Shown: one piece after another, positions 1-6,561 of the stretch
How the letters are laid out: every line of letters begins with the position of its first letter
Numbering within the stretch: the stretch's first letter is position 1
Assembly: GCA_900553885.1 (NCBI GenBank)
Contig: USFD01000130.1
Span: forward strand, 1-6,982
DNA length: 6,982 bases
Source of the DNA: an uncultured Ruminococcus sp.
GTDB lineage: Bacteria > Bacillota > Clostridia > Lachnospirales > Lachnospiraceae
Reading direction: 5' to 3'
Made by a program: the position numbers and the translations under genes
The notes under the pieces: model-generated
What the model was told of the DNA's origin: nothing
The model's input: the letters and a program-made list of their open reading frames with translations, nothing else
Database searches by the model: none

Positions 1-51
1 ACTACGCCCCCTGTGGACTTTCACCACAGACTGACGGCATGCCCGTCATAC
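1..51 (-). mobile_element. 5' end of a class C (terminator-associated) group II intron, runs off the window
   Basis: Read on the minus strand, the intron would start at 51 with GTATG (class consensus GTGTG). A short hairpin around GGCATG follows (stem 32-37/43-48), then CAGTC, then a hairpin GGTGAAAGTCC closed by CTGTGG/CCACAG (11-16/24-29), then GGGGGCG at the edge. This order, the GGCATG at intron positions 9-14 and the CAGTC ending at position 23 match my memory of the 5' end of class C introns such as the Oceanobacillus iheyensis intron. The position also fits: it lies directly after the hairpin and T-run of an intrinsic terminator, the known target of class C introns. Seen: the motifs, spacing and position. 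Inferred: intron identity. The reverse transcriptase gene and domains V/VI would lie outside the window, so activity cannot be judged. Confidence 0.68.
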
Positions 52-83
52 AAAATTAAGGGACTGCCGGCCGGCAGTCCCTT
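52..83 (-). terminator. Intrinsic terminator of the rubredoxin gene
   Basis: Positions 58-83 are a perfect 26-nt palindrome (arms AAGGGACTGCC, centre GGCC). On the minus strand it is followed by AATTTT at 57-52. It lies 37 nt beyond the rubredoxin stop codon. The plus-strand side is also T-rich (TTTCTCTTT), so it could work in both directions. The T-run is immediately followed by the proposed intron start at 51, so the original terminator tail may have been interrupted there. Confidence 0.85.
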
Positions 84-90
84 TCTCTTT

Positions 91-107
91 CTGCAGTGCC
101 ACTGCAG
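91..107. repeat. Short inverted repeat between rubredoxin stop and terminator
   Basis: The arms CTGCAGTG and CACTGCAG are perfect reverse complements separated by one base, so about 7 bp can pair with a 3-nt loop. No T-run follows on the minus strand, so it is not a terminator by itself. It lies in the 3' untranslated region of the rubredoxin message, between the stop codon and the main terminator, and could protect the 3' end. Function is unknown. Confidence 0.5.
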
Positions 108-119
108 AATACTGAACAC

Positions 120-278
120 TTATACTTCAGAAAACTGATCTTTTCCTACACCGCACAGCGGGCAGACAAAATCGTCCGGCACATCTTCCCACTTTGTACC
201 CGGCTCGATTCCGTTTTCCGGATCTCCTGTCTCCTCGTCATAAATGTATCCGCATACGTCGCAAACATATTTCTTCAT
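120..278 (-). CDS. Rubredoxin
   Basis: This 52-residue protein is a small soluble cytoplasmic electron carrier with a single iron bound by four cysteines. The ligands are C6 and C9 (CDVCG) near the N-terminus and C39 and C42 (CPLCG) near the C-terminus, with the family signatures YIYDEETGDP, GIEPGT and VGKDQF. The length matches ordinary rubredoxin, with no fused domain. I chose the ATG at 278 because AGGAGG lies at 288-293, 9 nt upstream, and the protein then begins MKKYVC as is typical. Reading further upstream in frame adds only a basic stretch with no rubredoxin similarity. It has its own promoter (363-391) and terminator (52-83), so it looks monocistronic. In anaerobes rubredoxins often feed oxygen- or superoxide-detoxifying enzymes; no partner gene is visible, so the actual partner is unknown. 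Confidence 0.95.
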   Translation of the reverse strand: MKKYVCDVCGYIYDEETGDPENGIEPGTKWEDVPDDFVCPLCGVGKDQFSEV

Positions 279-313
279 CTTTCTGTTCCTCCTGTTTTCA
301 TATTCAGTGCTTA

Positions 314-341
314 TCCCGGAAAAATCCGGGGTCATCCGGGA
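314..341 (-). promoter_or_regulatory. Structured 5' leader of rubredoxin mRNA
   Basis: On the minus strand CCCGGA (325-330 by complement), a four-base T loop and TCCGGG (315-320) can form a 6-bp hairpin. A second upstream copy, TCCCGG at 336-341, can instead pair with CCGGGA at 314-319, so two exclusive folds are possible. Neither is followed by a T-run, so this is not a terminator. It lies between the predicted transcription start (about 356) and the ribosome binding site (288-293). It may affect mRNA stability or translation; this is inference. Confidence 0.35.
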
Positions 342-362
342 GATCTCTTTTCTCCCTCTATC

Positions 363-391
363 ATGATAGCATATACCCGCCGGGATTTCAA
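363..391 (-). promoter_or_regulatory. Sigma-A type promoter for rubredoxin
   Basis: The minus strand has TTGAAA at 391-386 (five of six with TTGACA), exactly 17 nt of spacer, then TATCAT at 368-363 (five of six with TATAAT). The -35 box overlaps the stop codon of the upstream permease gene (388-390). The predicted start near 356 gives a leader of roughly 77 nt before the rubredoxin ATG. Spacing and both boxes are good, but no start has been measured. Confidence 0.65.
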
Positions 392-1563
392 CGCGGCTGC
401 TCTGTTTTTTCTTTTCCTTGTTTTTCCGCTTTTCCCCGCTCCGGGCTGTCATGCAGCCCTATAATGCCATTAATCAGGATTTTCACATCATTAAAAATAT
501 AGTCAAATGCTCCTGCCTGGCACATATTAATCAGAACCATTCCAATGGGGACGGCGATTATCATACCGATTACACTGCCGAAACGGTATCCGATATAGAG
601 CAGCAGCAGTGTGACAAGCGGATTAAGTCCCACGCTGTCCCCTACCAGTTTGGGCTGCGCCAGCTGGTGAACTGCCTGTGTGATCACATAGATTATTACA
701 AGAGCTGCCGTCATCTTGTATTCACCCATAAAGAACTCATATAAAGCCCAGGGAATCATGGCAGTCCCGGTTCCGAAAAACGGAAGGAAATCAAGGAACG
801 CGATCAGAAAAGCAACCAGACCAAAATAACTGGTTCTCAGAAATCCAAGTCCGACAAGCAGAATCGCAAATACTACCAGCATAATTTTAAACTGTGCTTT
901 AAAATATCCGCCAACTGCATAGCGCAGATTATCCATAACAAGAGTCATCCTTTTCTGCACTGCCTGAGGCGAAACTTTTTTCAGCCACTGCAGTACTTCT
1001 TCTCTCTGTATGATGAAAAAGTAAGCAGACATGACTGAAACAATAAATGAAATCAGATAAGAAGGCACACTCCTGGCAAAATTTCCGGCCGCCTCAACTG
1101 TAGGTTCACTGATTCTGGAAACAATTCTTCCCATATACTCATCCAGATTTTCCGCAACGCTGTTCATGCTTCTCTGTATCCCGTCCGGAAGCCTTTCAAA
1201 GACCCCGGACAGCGTATCGCCAATCTGCCTTAACCCCGCCTCAAGCTGAGCGTACATTCCCGGGAAATCCCGGGTAAGCCGGGCAATTTCTGAAACCAGC
1301 CTGCTTATTCCCAGATAGAGAGCCAGCACAATCAGGGCCAGCACAAGTATAACAATCAGTGCCGAACCCAGTTTTTTTACGATTTTCAGCTTTTTCTCCA
1401 GCCAGTTTACAAGCGGAGACGCTATCGCCGCAATAATCCAGCCGATAACAAACGGCATCAGAAATCCGATCAGCTTCCAGCAGACAATAACAAATGCTGC
1501 TGTGGCCAGAAGACTGAACAGCAGTCTTATACATACCTGCCAGTAAGGACGTCTATTTTCCAT
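388..1563 (-). CDS. AI-2E family / YtvI-like integral membrane protein
   Basis: This 391-residue protein belongs by pattern to the AI-2E transporter (UPF0118, PerM) family. Hydrophobic segments lie near residues 11-30, 32-50, 66-86, 168-186, 226-243, 247-268, 285-300 and 315-348. A mostly helical hydrophilic stretch (about 90-165) lies between the third and fourth, as is usual for the family. The C-terminal signatures QPKLVGDS (303-310), GLNPL and IGYRFG match the group containing Bacillus YtvI, whose length is similar. The tail after residue 372 is short, charged and lysine-rich. The start is supported by AAGGAGG at 1570-1576, six nt upstream and overlapping the engB stop, which suggests translational coupling. 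Despite the family name, members have varied or unknown substrates (some are ion antiporters), so I assign no substrate. A YtvI-like sporulation role is possible but not shown here. Confidence 0.88.
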   Translation of the reverse strand: MENRRPYWQVCIRLLFSLLATAAFVIVCWKLIGFLMPFVIGWIIAAIASPLVNWLEKKLKIVKKLGSALIVILVLALIVLALYLGISRLVSEIARLTRDFPGMYAQLEAGLRQIGDTLSGVFERLPDGIQRSMNSVAENLDEYMGRIVSRISEPTVEAAGNFARSVPSYLISFIVSVMSAYFFIIQREEVLQWLKKVSPQAVQKRMTLVMDNLRYAVGGYFKAQFKIMLVVFAILLVGLGFLRTSYFGLVAFLIAFLDFLPFFGTGTAMIPWALYEFFMGEYKMTAALVIIYVITQAVHQLAQPKLVGDSVGLNPLVTLLLLYIGYRFGSVIGMIIAVPIGMVLINMCQAGAFDYIFNDVKILINGIIGLHDSPERGKAEKQGKEKTEQPR

Positions 1564-1574
1564 CTTCTTCCTCC

Positions 1575-2171
1575 TTAAATGTCTTCAGAACTGATCCTTT
1601 CTTCAATCAACTCCCATATTTCTTCTCTTCCCTGTTTTGTAGAGGAAGAAAAGGGAATTACCTTCGTCCCCGGGACAAGAGAAAGACCGTCTCTTATCAT
1701 TTTTATGTGTTTCTGAACCTGGCTCCGCTTTATTTTATCCAGCTTCGTAGTGATTATGACCGGTTCATATCCCTGATCCACAATCCAGCGGTACATCATT
1801 TTATCATTCCCTGATGGCTCATGCCTGATATCTATAAGCAGGAACACTGCCTTCAGCCGCTCAGAACTGTGCAGATAACGCTCAATCAGTCTGCCCCACT
1901 GTTCCTTTTCCTTCTCAGATACTTTTGCATAACCGTACCCCGGAAGATCTACCAGATACATCATATCATTGATATTATAAAAATTAATCGTCTGGGTCTT
2001 GCCCGGCGTGGCAGAAATCCGGGCATAGGACTTCCGGTTCATCAGCGCATTGATCAAGGATGATTTTCCTACATTTGATTTCCCCGCAAATGCAATTTCG
2101 GGTTTGTCGTTTTCCGGGAGTGTGCTGGTAATTCCGCACACAGTCTCCAGATTAATACTTTTAATTACCAT
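1575..2171 (-). CDS. engB: EngB/YsxC (YihA) ribosome-biogenesis GTPase
   Basis: This 198-residue GTPase of the TrmE-Era-EngA-EngB group assists late assembly of the 50S ribosomal subunit and is usually essential. All nucleotide motifs are present: G1 GKSNVGKS (30-37), G2 threonine in TPGKTQT (55-61), G3 DLPG (75-78) with the family GYGYAK following, G4 TKLD (142-145), and a G5-like SSS near 175-177. Length is normal. The opening MVIKSINLETVCGITS is typical of clostridial members and fixes the start at 2171. AGGAGG at 2176-2181 sits only 4 nt upstream, closer than ideal, and overlaps the lon stop codon (2180-2182), so its translation is probably coupled to lon. The lon-engB pairing is a common Firmicutes arrangement. 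Nothing is missing or broken. Confidence 0.97.
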   Translation of the reverse strand: MVIKSINLETVCGITSTLPENDKPEIAFAGKSNVGKSSLINALMNRKSYARISATPGKTQTINFYNINDMMYLVDLPGYGYAKVSEKEKEQWGRLIERYLHSSERLKAVFLLIDIRHEPSGNDKMMYRWIVDQGYEPVIITTKLDKIKRSQVQKHIKMIRDGLSLVPGTKVIPFSSSTKQGREEIWELIEERISSEDI

Positions 2172-2179
2172 ATGCCCTC

Positions 2180-4498
2180 CTATTCCGCCAGAGCTTCTTT
2201 TAATACTTCTTCCATGTTTTCCACCGGAATAATTTCCAGTCCCTTTGTAATTTCGGAAGAAAGGTCTTCTACGTCAGCCACATTTTTCTTTGGAACAAGC
2301 ACCGTTTTTATTCCGGCGCTCTTGGCTGCCAGAAGTTTTTCTTTCAGTCCTCCAATCGGAAGCACCCTTCCTCTCAGTGTTATCTCACCGGTCATGGCAA
2401 GATCTGCCCGTACTTTTTTTCCGGTAACGGCAGAAAACATAGCCGTTGCCATTGTAATCCCTGCTGAAGGTCCGTCTTTTGGAACAGCGCCTTCCGGAAT
2501 ATGGAGATGAATGTCGTGTTTTGCGAAAAAGTCGTCCGCAATCCCGTACTCTCTGCTGATGGAGCGGATATAGCTGATTCCCGTGGTCGCCGACTCTTTC
2601 ATCACATCCCCCATCTGCCCGGTCAGCATAACATCGCCGGTTCCGGGCATGATGTTTACTTCAATCTGAAGGGTATCTCCCCCTACACTGGTCCATGCAA
2701 GTCCTCTTACAATTCCCACTTCCGGAGCAGGATTTGCCATCTGATAGGAATATTTTTCCTTTCCCAGGAACTTATGAAGGTTTCGGTCTGTCACACTGAT
2801 TTTCTTCTTATCCGTAGTCAGGATCTCCTTGGCGGCTTTGCGGCACACATTTCCGATCTCGCGCTCCAGCTGACGTACCCCGGCCTCCTTCGTATAATTG
2901 CGGGCCATCTTCCAGACCGCATGTCTGCTGAATGTAAGCTGCCCGGGCTTCAGGCCGTTCTTCTCAAGCTGTTTCGGGATCAGATGTTCCTCCGCAATAT
3001 GAATTTTTTCATTTTCCGTATAACTGGTAATCTCAATAATTTCCATACGATCCAGCAGCGGTCTCGGAATCGTCTGCAGCGTATTTGCCGTGGTAATAAA
3101 CATCACCTCCGACAGATCCAGCGGAACCTCCAGATAATGATCCCGGAATCTGCTGTTCTGTTCGCTATCCAGGACCTCCAGAAGTGCGGAAAATGTATCT
3201 CCCTTATAGTCTGTACTGACTTTATCAATCTCATCCAGCAGCATAACCGGATTTTTTACTCCTGCGGATCGTATGCCTGCGGCTATACGTCCGGGCATAG
3301 CTCCTACATAGGTTTTCCGATGTCCGCGGATCTCTGCCTCGTCCCGTACACCTCCCAGAGAAATACGGACGTAAGGCTTTTTCATAGCCCTTGCCAGAGA
3401 TTTCGCAATAGAAGTTTTTCCGGTGCCCGGCGGTCCTGCCAGACAGAGAATGGGGCTGTCTCCTTTTTTCGTCAGAGTACGGACTGCCAGGAACTCCAGA
3501 ATTCTTTCCTTCACCTGTTCCAGTCCATAATGATCCTCGTCAAGCACTTTTCTCGCATATGCAATATCATGGATATCCCTTGCGGATTTGTCCCATGGCA
3601 TCTCAAGAAGCGTCTCGATATACGTGCGGATCACCCCGCTCTCAGCCGGGGAATTAAGAGAGCTTTTAAATCGTTTGATTTCTTTTTGAAGTTTCTCCTT
3701 TACTTCTTTCGGCGCTTTCAGTTTCTTCAGGGCATTTTCAAACTCCTCTGCATCTGATACGGTAGACTCCTCTCCCAGTTCTTCCCGGATCAGCTTCAGC
3801 TGCTCTCTCAGAATATATTCCCGCTGATGTTTATCCACACGTTCTTTCACTTTCCGCTGGATTTCCTCTTTAATATTCATGATCTGTACTTCGTTTACCA
3901 GTTTGAACGCCAGCTTTTCGTACCGTTTCCAGAAATCCGTTTCGCTCAGCAGTTCCTGCTGGTCCGTATAGTTGAGAGGAATATTGGCGGCGATTTCGTC
4001 TACCAGCTTTTTCAGTCCTTTTATCTCGAGCAGTCCGGCAACGGATTCTTTTGACATCTTTCTGTTTTTAGCCGCGTACTCGACAAGCATATCTTTCAGT
4101 CCCCGCTCCATTGCCTGGGCGTTTACATTATCCGGAATTTCGATTTCCGGCTCATCCACGACCTCCACCAGAGCTCTGAGATATGGATCATCTGACTCGA
4201 TTTCTCTTAATATACCTCGTTTTTCACCTGCCACCAGCACGCGTACCGTATGCTTTGGCAGCCTGATAATCTGTTTTATCGTTGCCACCGTGCCGACTTC
4301 ATATACATCATCTTTTCCAGGATTTTCTGTCTCTATTGATTTCTGGGCAGCAAGAAATATTTTCTGTTCTTCTGTCATAGCCTCCTGCACTGCGGCAATG
4401 GAGCGCTCCCGGCTCACGTCAAAATGCACGACCATTTCCGGGAGAATCGTCATCCCCCTGAGTGCCACCATAGGCATGCTTTTTCTCTCGTTGTCCAA
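2180..4498 (-). CDS. lon: Lon ATP-dependent protease (LonA type)
   Basis: This 772-residue soluble AAA+ serine protease degrades misfolded and selected regulatory proteins and works as a hexamer. In order it has an N-terminal substrate-binding domain (about 8-200), a helical region (about 200-300), an AAA+ ATPase with Walker A GPPGTGKT (355-362), Walker B MLLDEID (419-425), sensor-1 region TTAN (469-472) and arginine finger region LLDRME (481-486), then the protease domain. Catalytic Ser678 is in PKDGPSAG and Lys721 in GGLKEK, 43 residues apart as in E. coli Lon. No membrane segment is present, so it is LonA, not LonB. Translation starts at TTG: AGGAGG lies at 4507-4512, 8 nt upstream of 4498, while the next ATG (codon 8) is too far away. 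A terminator-like hairpin just upstream suggests attenuation control. Probably co-transcribed with engB. Confidence 0.97.
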   Translation of the reverse strand: MDNERKSMPMVALRGMTILPEMVVHFDVSRERSIAAVQEAMTEEQKIFLAAQKSIETENPGKDDVYEVGTVATIKQIIRLPKHTVRVLVAGEKRGILREIESDDPYLRALVEVVDEPEIEIPDNVNAQAMERGLKDMLVEYAAKNRKMSKESVAGLLEIKGLKKLVDEIAANIPLNYTDQQELLSETDFWKRYEKLAFKLVNEVQIMNIKEEIQRKVKERVDKHQREYILREQLKLIREELGEESTVSDAEEFENALKKLKAPKEVKEKLQKEIKRFKSSLNSPAESGVIRTYIETLLEMPWDKSARDIHDIAYARKVLDEDHYGLEQVKERILEFLAVRTLTKKGDSPILCLAGPPGTGKTSIAKSLARAMKKPYVRISLGGVRDEAEIRGHRKTYVGAMPGRIAAGIRSAGVKNPVMLLDEIDKVSTDYKGDTFSALLEVLDSEQNSRFRDHYLEVPLDLSEVMFITTANTLQTIPRPLLDRMEIIEITSYTENEKIHIAEEHLIPKQLEKNGLKPGQLTFSRHAVWKMARNYTKEAGVRQLEREIGNVCRKAAKEILTTDKKKISVTDRNLHKFLGKEKYSYQMANPAPEVGIVRGLAWTSVGGDTLQIEVNIMPGTGDVMLTGQMGDVMKESATTGISYIRSISREYGIADDFFAKHDIHLHIPEGAVPKDGPSAGITMATAMFSAVTGKKVRADLAMTGEITLRGRVLPIGGLKEKLLAAKSAGIKTVLVPKKNVADVEDLSSEITKGLEIIPVENMEEVLKEALAE

Positions 4499-4506
4499 TT
4501 CTGTTT

Positions 4507-4512
4507 CCTCCT
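4507..4512 (-). promoter_or_regulatory. Ribosome binding site fixing the TTG start of lon
   Basis: The minus strand reads AGGAGG, then 8 nt, then TTG at 4498. This perfect Shine-Dalgarno spacing decides for the TTG over the ATG at codon 8 (29 nt away). The site begins 6 nt after the T-run of the attenuator hairpin, leaving no room for a separate promoter between them. Confidence 0.85.
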
Positions 4513-4518
4513 AAATCT

Positions 4519-4553
4519 AAAAAGGCGGGTACAGATATCCGCTGTACCCGCCT
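4519..4553 (-). terminator. Intrinsic terminator/attenuator upstream of lon
   Basis: On the minus strand AGGCGGGTACAG (4553-4542) pairs perfectly with CTGTACCCGCCT (4534-4523), a 12-bp stem with a 7-nt loop. The T ending the stem plus TTTT at 4522-4519 forms the T-run. It lies between clpX and lon, about 90 nt after the clpX stop codon and immediately before the lon ribosome binding site. It could end clpPX transcripts, but because no promoter fits between it and lon, lon transcription must pass through it. That makes it an attenuator or a partial terminator. Confidence 0.85.
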
Positions 4554-4599
4554 CATTTTCCAGGAATGCCATTACTTTCCCGCTGAGGCGTGATATCTG
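4532..4599 (-). promoter_or_regulatory. Candidate antiterminator fold of the lon leader
   Basis: In the minus-strand RNA, CAGATATC (4599-4592) and CGCCTCA (4590-4584) are followed later by TGAGGCG (4555-4549) and GATATCTG (4539-4532). The two pairs nest correctly: 7 bp inside, 8 bp outside, with a 1-nt versus 9-nt internal bulge and a 28-nt loop. Forming it occupies the base of the terminator's 5' arm plus its loop and the start of its 3' arm, so the two folds exclude each other. The complementarity is seen directly; a regulatory role is inferred. GATATC is itself palindromic, which makes part of the match easier to get by chance. Confidence 0.45.
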
Positions 4600-4643
4600 C
4601 TTTCCTGACAGCATTTCTGCACGCCTGCTATCCGGCCCGTTTT

Positions 4644-5915
4644 TTATGCGCTCTCTGATGTGAGAAAGGATCTGCGTTCTTCTCCGTCCCGCAGATAAAT
4701 CGGGCTTCCGGTTCCAAGTACCGCCTCCTTTGTGATGCGGCATTCTTTAATCGTCTCATCAGAGGGAACCTGGAACATGGTATCCATCATAATATTTTCC
4801 ATAATCGCTCTCAGACCTCTGGCTCCGGTTTTTCTCGCCAGGGTCGTCTCCGCAATCGCAGTCAGAGCATCTTTGTCAAACTCCAGTTTAACTCCATCCA
4901 GCTCCAGAAGTTTCTGATACTGCTTTACAATCGCACTCTTTGGTTCCGTCAGAATCCGGATCAATGCGTCCTTGTCCAGCAGATCCAGGGATACCGTTAC
5001 AGGCAGTCTGCCCACGAGTTCCGGAATCAGGCCGTATTTTACCAGGTCCTGCGGAAGGGCCTCATGAAGCAGCACATCCATATCATACTCATGTTTCGAA
5101 GCAATCTCTGCATTAAATCCAATGGATTTTCTGTCAAGACGCGTCTCGATAATCTTATCGATTCCCTCAAATGCGCCGCCGCAGATAAACAGGATGTTGG
5201 TTGTGTCTATCTGGATCAGCTCCTGGTGCGGATGCTTTCTGCCCCCCTGGGGAGGTACGGACGCTACGGTTCCTTCTATAATTTTGAGCAGAGCCTGCTG
5301 TACGCCCTCTCCGGATACATCACGGGTAATCGAGGGATTTTCTGATTTTCTTGTGATTTTATCAATCTCATCAATATAGATAATGCCATGCTCTGCACGT
5401 TCAATATCTCCGTCTGCGGCCTGGATTACTTTCAGCAGGATGTTCTCCACATCCTCTCCAACATATCCGGCTTCTGTCAGCGCGGTGGCGTCTGCAATCG
5501 CGAAAGGCACATTCAGAATCTTTGCGAGCGTCTGCGCCAGAAGTGTCTTTCCGCAGCCCGTAGGCCCCAGCATAAGAATATTACTCTTCTGAAGCTCCAC
5601 ACCCAGATCCTGCCCTGCCATAATCCTTTTATAATGATTATACACTGCAACAGACAGCACCTTTTTCGCCTCATCCTGCCCGATCACATAATCGTCCAGA
5701 AAACGCTTGATTTCTTCCGGTGTCAGGAGATTGATATCGTCAAAAGCTCCTCCGTCATTGTAATCCAGCTCCTCTTCAATAATCTCGGAGCAGATGCCGA
5801 TGCACTCGTCGCAGATATAAGTCCCGTTTGGTCCGGCAATCAGTTTTCTTACCTGGGCCTGGGTCTTGTTGCAGAAGGAACAGCGCACGATATCATCCAT
5901 CATTTTTCCTGCCAT
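4644..5915 (-). CDS. clpX: ClpX, ATP-dependent unfoldase subunit of ClpXP
   Basis: This 423-residue AAA+ protein recognises, unfolds and feeds substrates into ClpP. Numbering from the ATG at 5915, it has an N-terminal zinc-binding domain with C12, C15, C35 and C38, Walker A GPTGCGKT (117-124), pore loop GYVG (150-153), Walker B IYIDEIDK (179-186), the RKH loop (226-228), the ClpP-docking IGF loop (265-267) and sensor-2 GARGLR (364-369). All key parts are intact and length is normal. A GTG at 5924 is in frame three codons upstream, but the Shine-Dalgarno GAGG (5924-5927) overlaps that codon and sits 8 nt from the ATG, so I choose the ATG. It lies 21 nt after the clpP stop, consistent with one clpPX message giving matched subunits. 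Confidence 0.97.
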   Translation of the reverse strand: MAGKMMDDIVRCSFCNKTQAQVRKLIAGPNGTYICDECIGICSEIIEEELDYNDGGAFDDINLLTPEEIKRFLDDYVIGQDEAKKVLSVAVYNHYKRIMAGQDLGVELQKSNILMLGPTGCGKTLLAQTLAKILNVPFAIADATALTEAGYVGEDVENILLKVIQAADGDIERAEHGIIYIDEIDKITRKSENPSITRDVSGEGVQQALLKIIEGTVASVPPQGGRKHPHQELIQIDTTNILFICGGAFEGIDKIIETRLDRKSIGFNAEIASKHEYDMDVLLHEALPQDLVKYGLIPELVGRLPVTVSLDLLDKDALIRILTEPKSAIVKQYQKLLELDGVKLEFDKDALTAIAETTLARKTGARGLRAIMENIMMDTMFQVPSDETIKECRITKEAVLGTGSPIYLRDGEERRSFLTSESA

Positions 5916-5923
5916 ATATGTCA

Positions 5924-5927
5924 CCTC
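5924..5927 (-). promoter_or_regulatory. Ribosome binding site deciding the clpX start
   Basis: The minus strand reads GAGG, TGACATAT, then ATG at 5915. Spacing is 8 nt. The in-frame GTG at 5924 shares a base with this site and has no good Shine-Dalgarno of its own. Confidence 0.75.
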
Positions 5928-5936
5928 ATAACGCCA

Positions 5937-6518
5937 TTAATGGCTTACTAATATTTCATCAATCAAACCATATGCTTTCGCTTCGTCTGCGGACATAAAA
6001 TTGTCGCGCTCCGTATCTGCCTTGATTGTCTCAAGGGGCTGTCCTGTATTGGCTGCCAGTATCTCATTTAACTTCTGTTTTGTACGCAGAATATGCTCTG
6101 CAGCAATCTGGATCTCTGTTGCCTGTCCCTGAGCTCCGCCAGACGGCTGGTGAATCATAATCTCAGAGTTCGGCATTGCATACCGTTTACCTTTGGTTCC
6201 TCCTGATAACAGGAACGATCCCATACTTGCTGCCATACCCATACAGTATGTAGCCACATCACATTTGATGTACTGCATAGTGTCATAGATTGCAAGTCCT
6301 GCTGTTACAGAACCTCCCGGACTGTTGATATACAGATGGATATCCTTATCCGGATCCTCTGCCTCCAGGAATAGAAGCTGTGCCACAATAATATTGGCAG
6401 CCACATCTGTTACTTCCTCGCCGAGGAAAATAATTCTATCTTTTAATAATCTTGAATAGATGTCATAAGAGCGTTCTCCACGACTTGTCTGTTCAATGAC
6501 ATAAGGTACTAAACTCAT
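5937..6518 (-). CDS. clpP: ClpP, proteolytic subunit of Clp protease
   Basis: This 193-residue serine peptidase (family S14) forms the barrel-shaped proteolytic core used by ClpX and, in many Firmicutes, ClpC. The catalytic triad is complete: Ser98 in GMAASMGS, His123 in MIHQP and Asp172 in TERDNFM. The oxyanion-region INSPGGSV (65-72) and the N-terminal axial-loop sequence beginning MSLVPYVIEQT are typical, and length is normal. The start is fixed by AGGAGG at 6527-6532, 8 nt upstream. clpX follows 21 nt after the stop, as in a clpPX operon. Upstream is abnormal: instead of trigger factor or a promoter, GH1 coding sequence on the opposite strand begins within about 40 nt. No CtsR or CIRCE-like operator and no convincing promoter is visible on the minus strand there, so how clpP is transcribed is not shown by this window. 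Confidence 0.98.
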   Translation of the reverse strand: MSLVPYVIEQTSRGERSYDIYSRLLKDRIIFLGEEVTDVAANIIVAQLLFLEAEDPDKDIHLYINSPGGSVTAGLAIYDTMQYIKCDVATYCMGMAASMGSFLLSGGTKGKRYAMPNSEIMIHQPSGGAQGQATEIQIAAEHILRTKQKLNEILAANTGQPLETIKADTERDNFMSADEAKAYGLIDEILVSH

Positions 6519-6561
6519 GTTACACGCCTCCTATACGTTGACCTGTTTATGCGATAACCGG

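Noticed and set aside
1..11. GGGGGCGTAGT on the minus strand as the 5' end of ssrA (tmRNA)
   Set aside because: It resembles a tmRNA start, but it directly follows a closed hairpin and no promoter lies upstream. The group II intron reading explains the full 51 nt better.
279..452. N-terminal extension of rubredoxin from an upstream ATG at 452
   Set aside because: The added residues are basic and unlike any rubredoxin, they overlap the permease gene, and the internal ATG at 278 has an ideal ribosome binding site.
2501..3757. 418-codon plus-strand open frame inside lon
   Set aside because: It lies wholly antisense to an intact, motif-rich lon gene and its translation resembles no family. It is a codon-bias shadow.
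4499..4643. A promoter or heat-shock operator (CIRCE, CtsR box) for lon in the gap
   Set aside because: No TTAGCACTC/GAGTGCTAA pair or GGTCAAA direct repeat is present, and no -35/-10 pair with 16-18 nt spacing was convincing on the minus strand.
4450..4743. 97-codon minus-strand frame crossing the clpX-lon gap
   Set aside because: It overlaps clpX and lon in a different frame, spans the attenuator hairpin, and shows no recognisable family. The gap is better explained as a regulatory leader.
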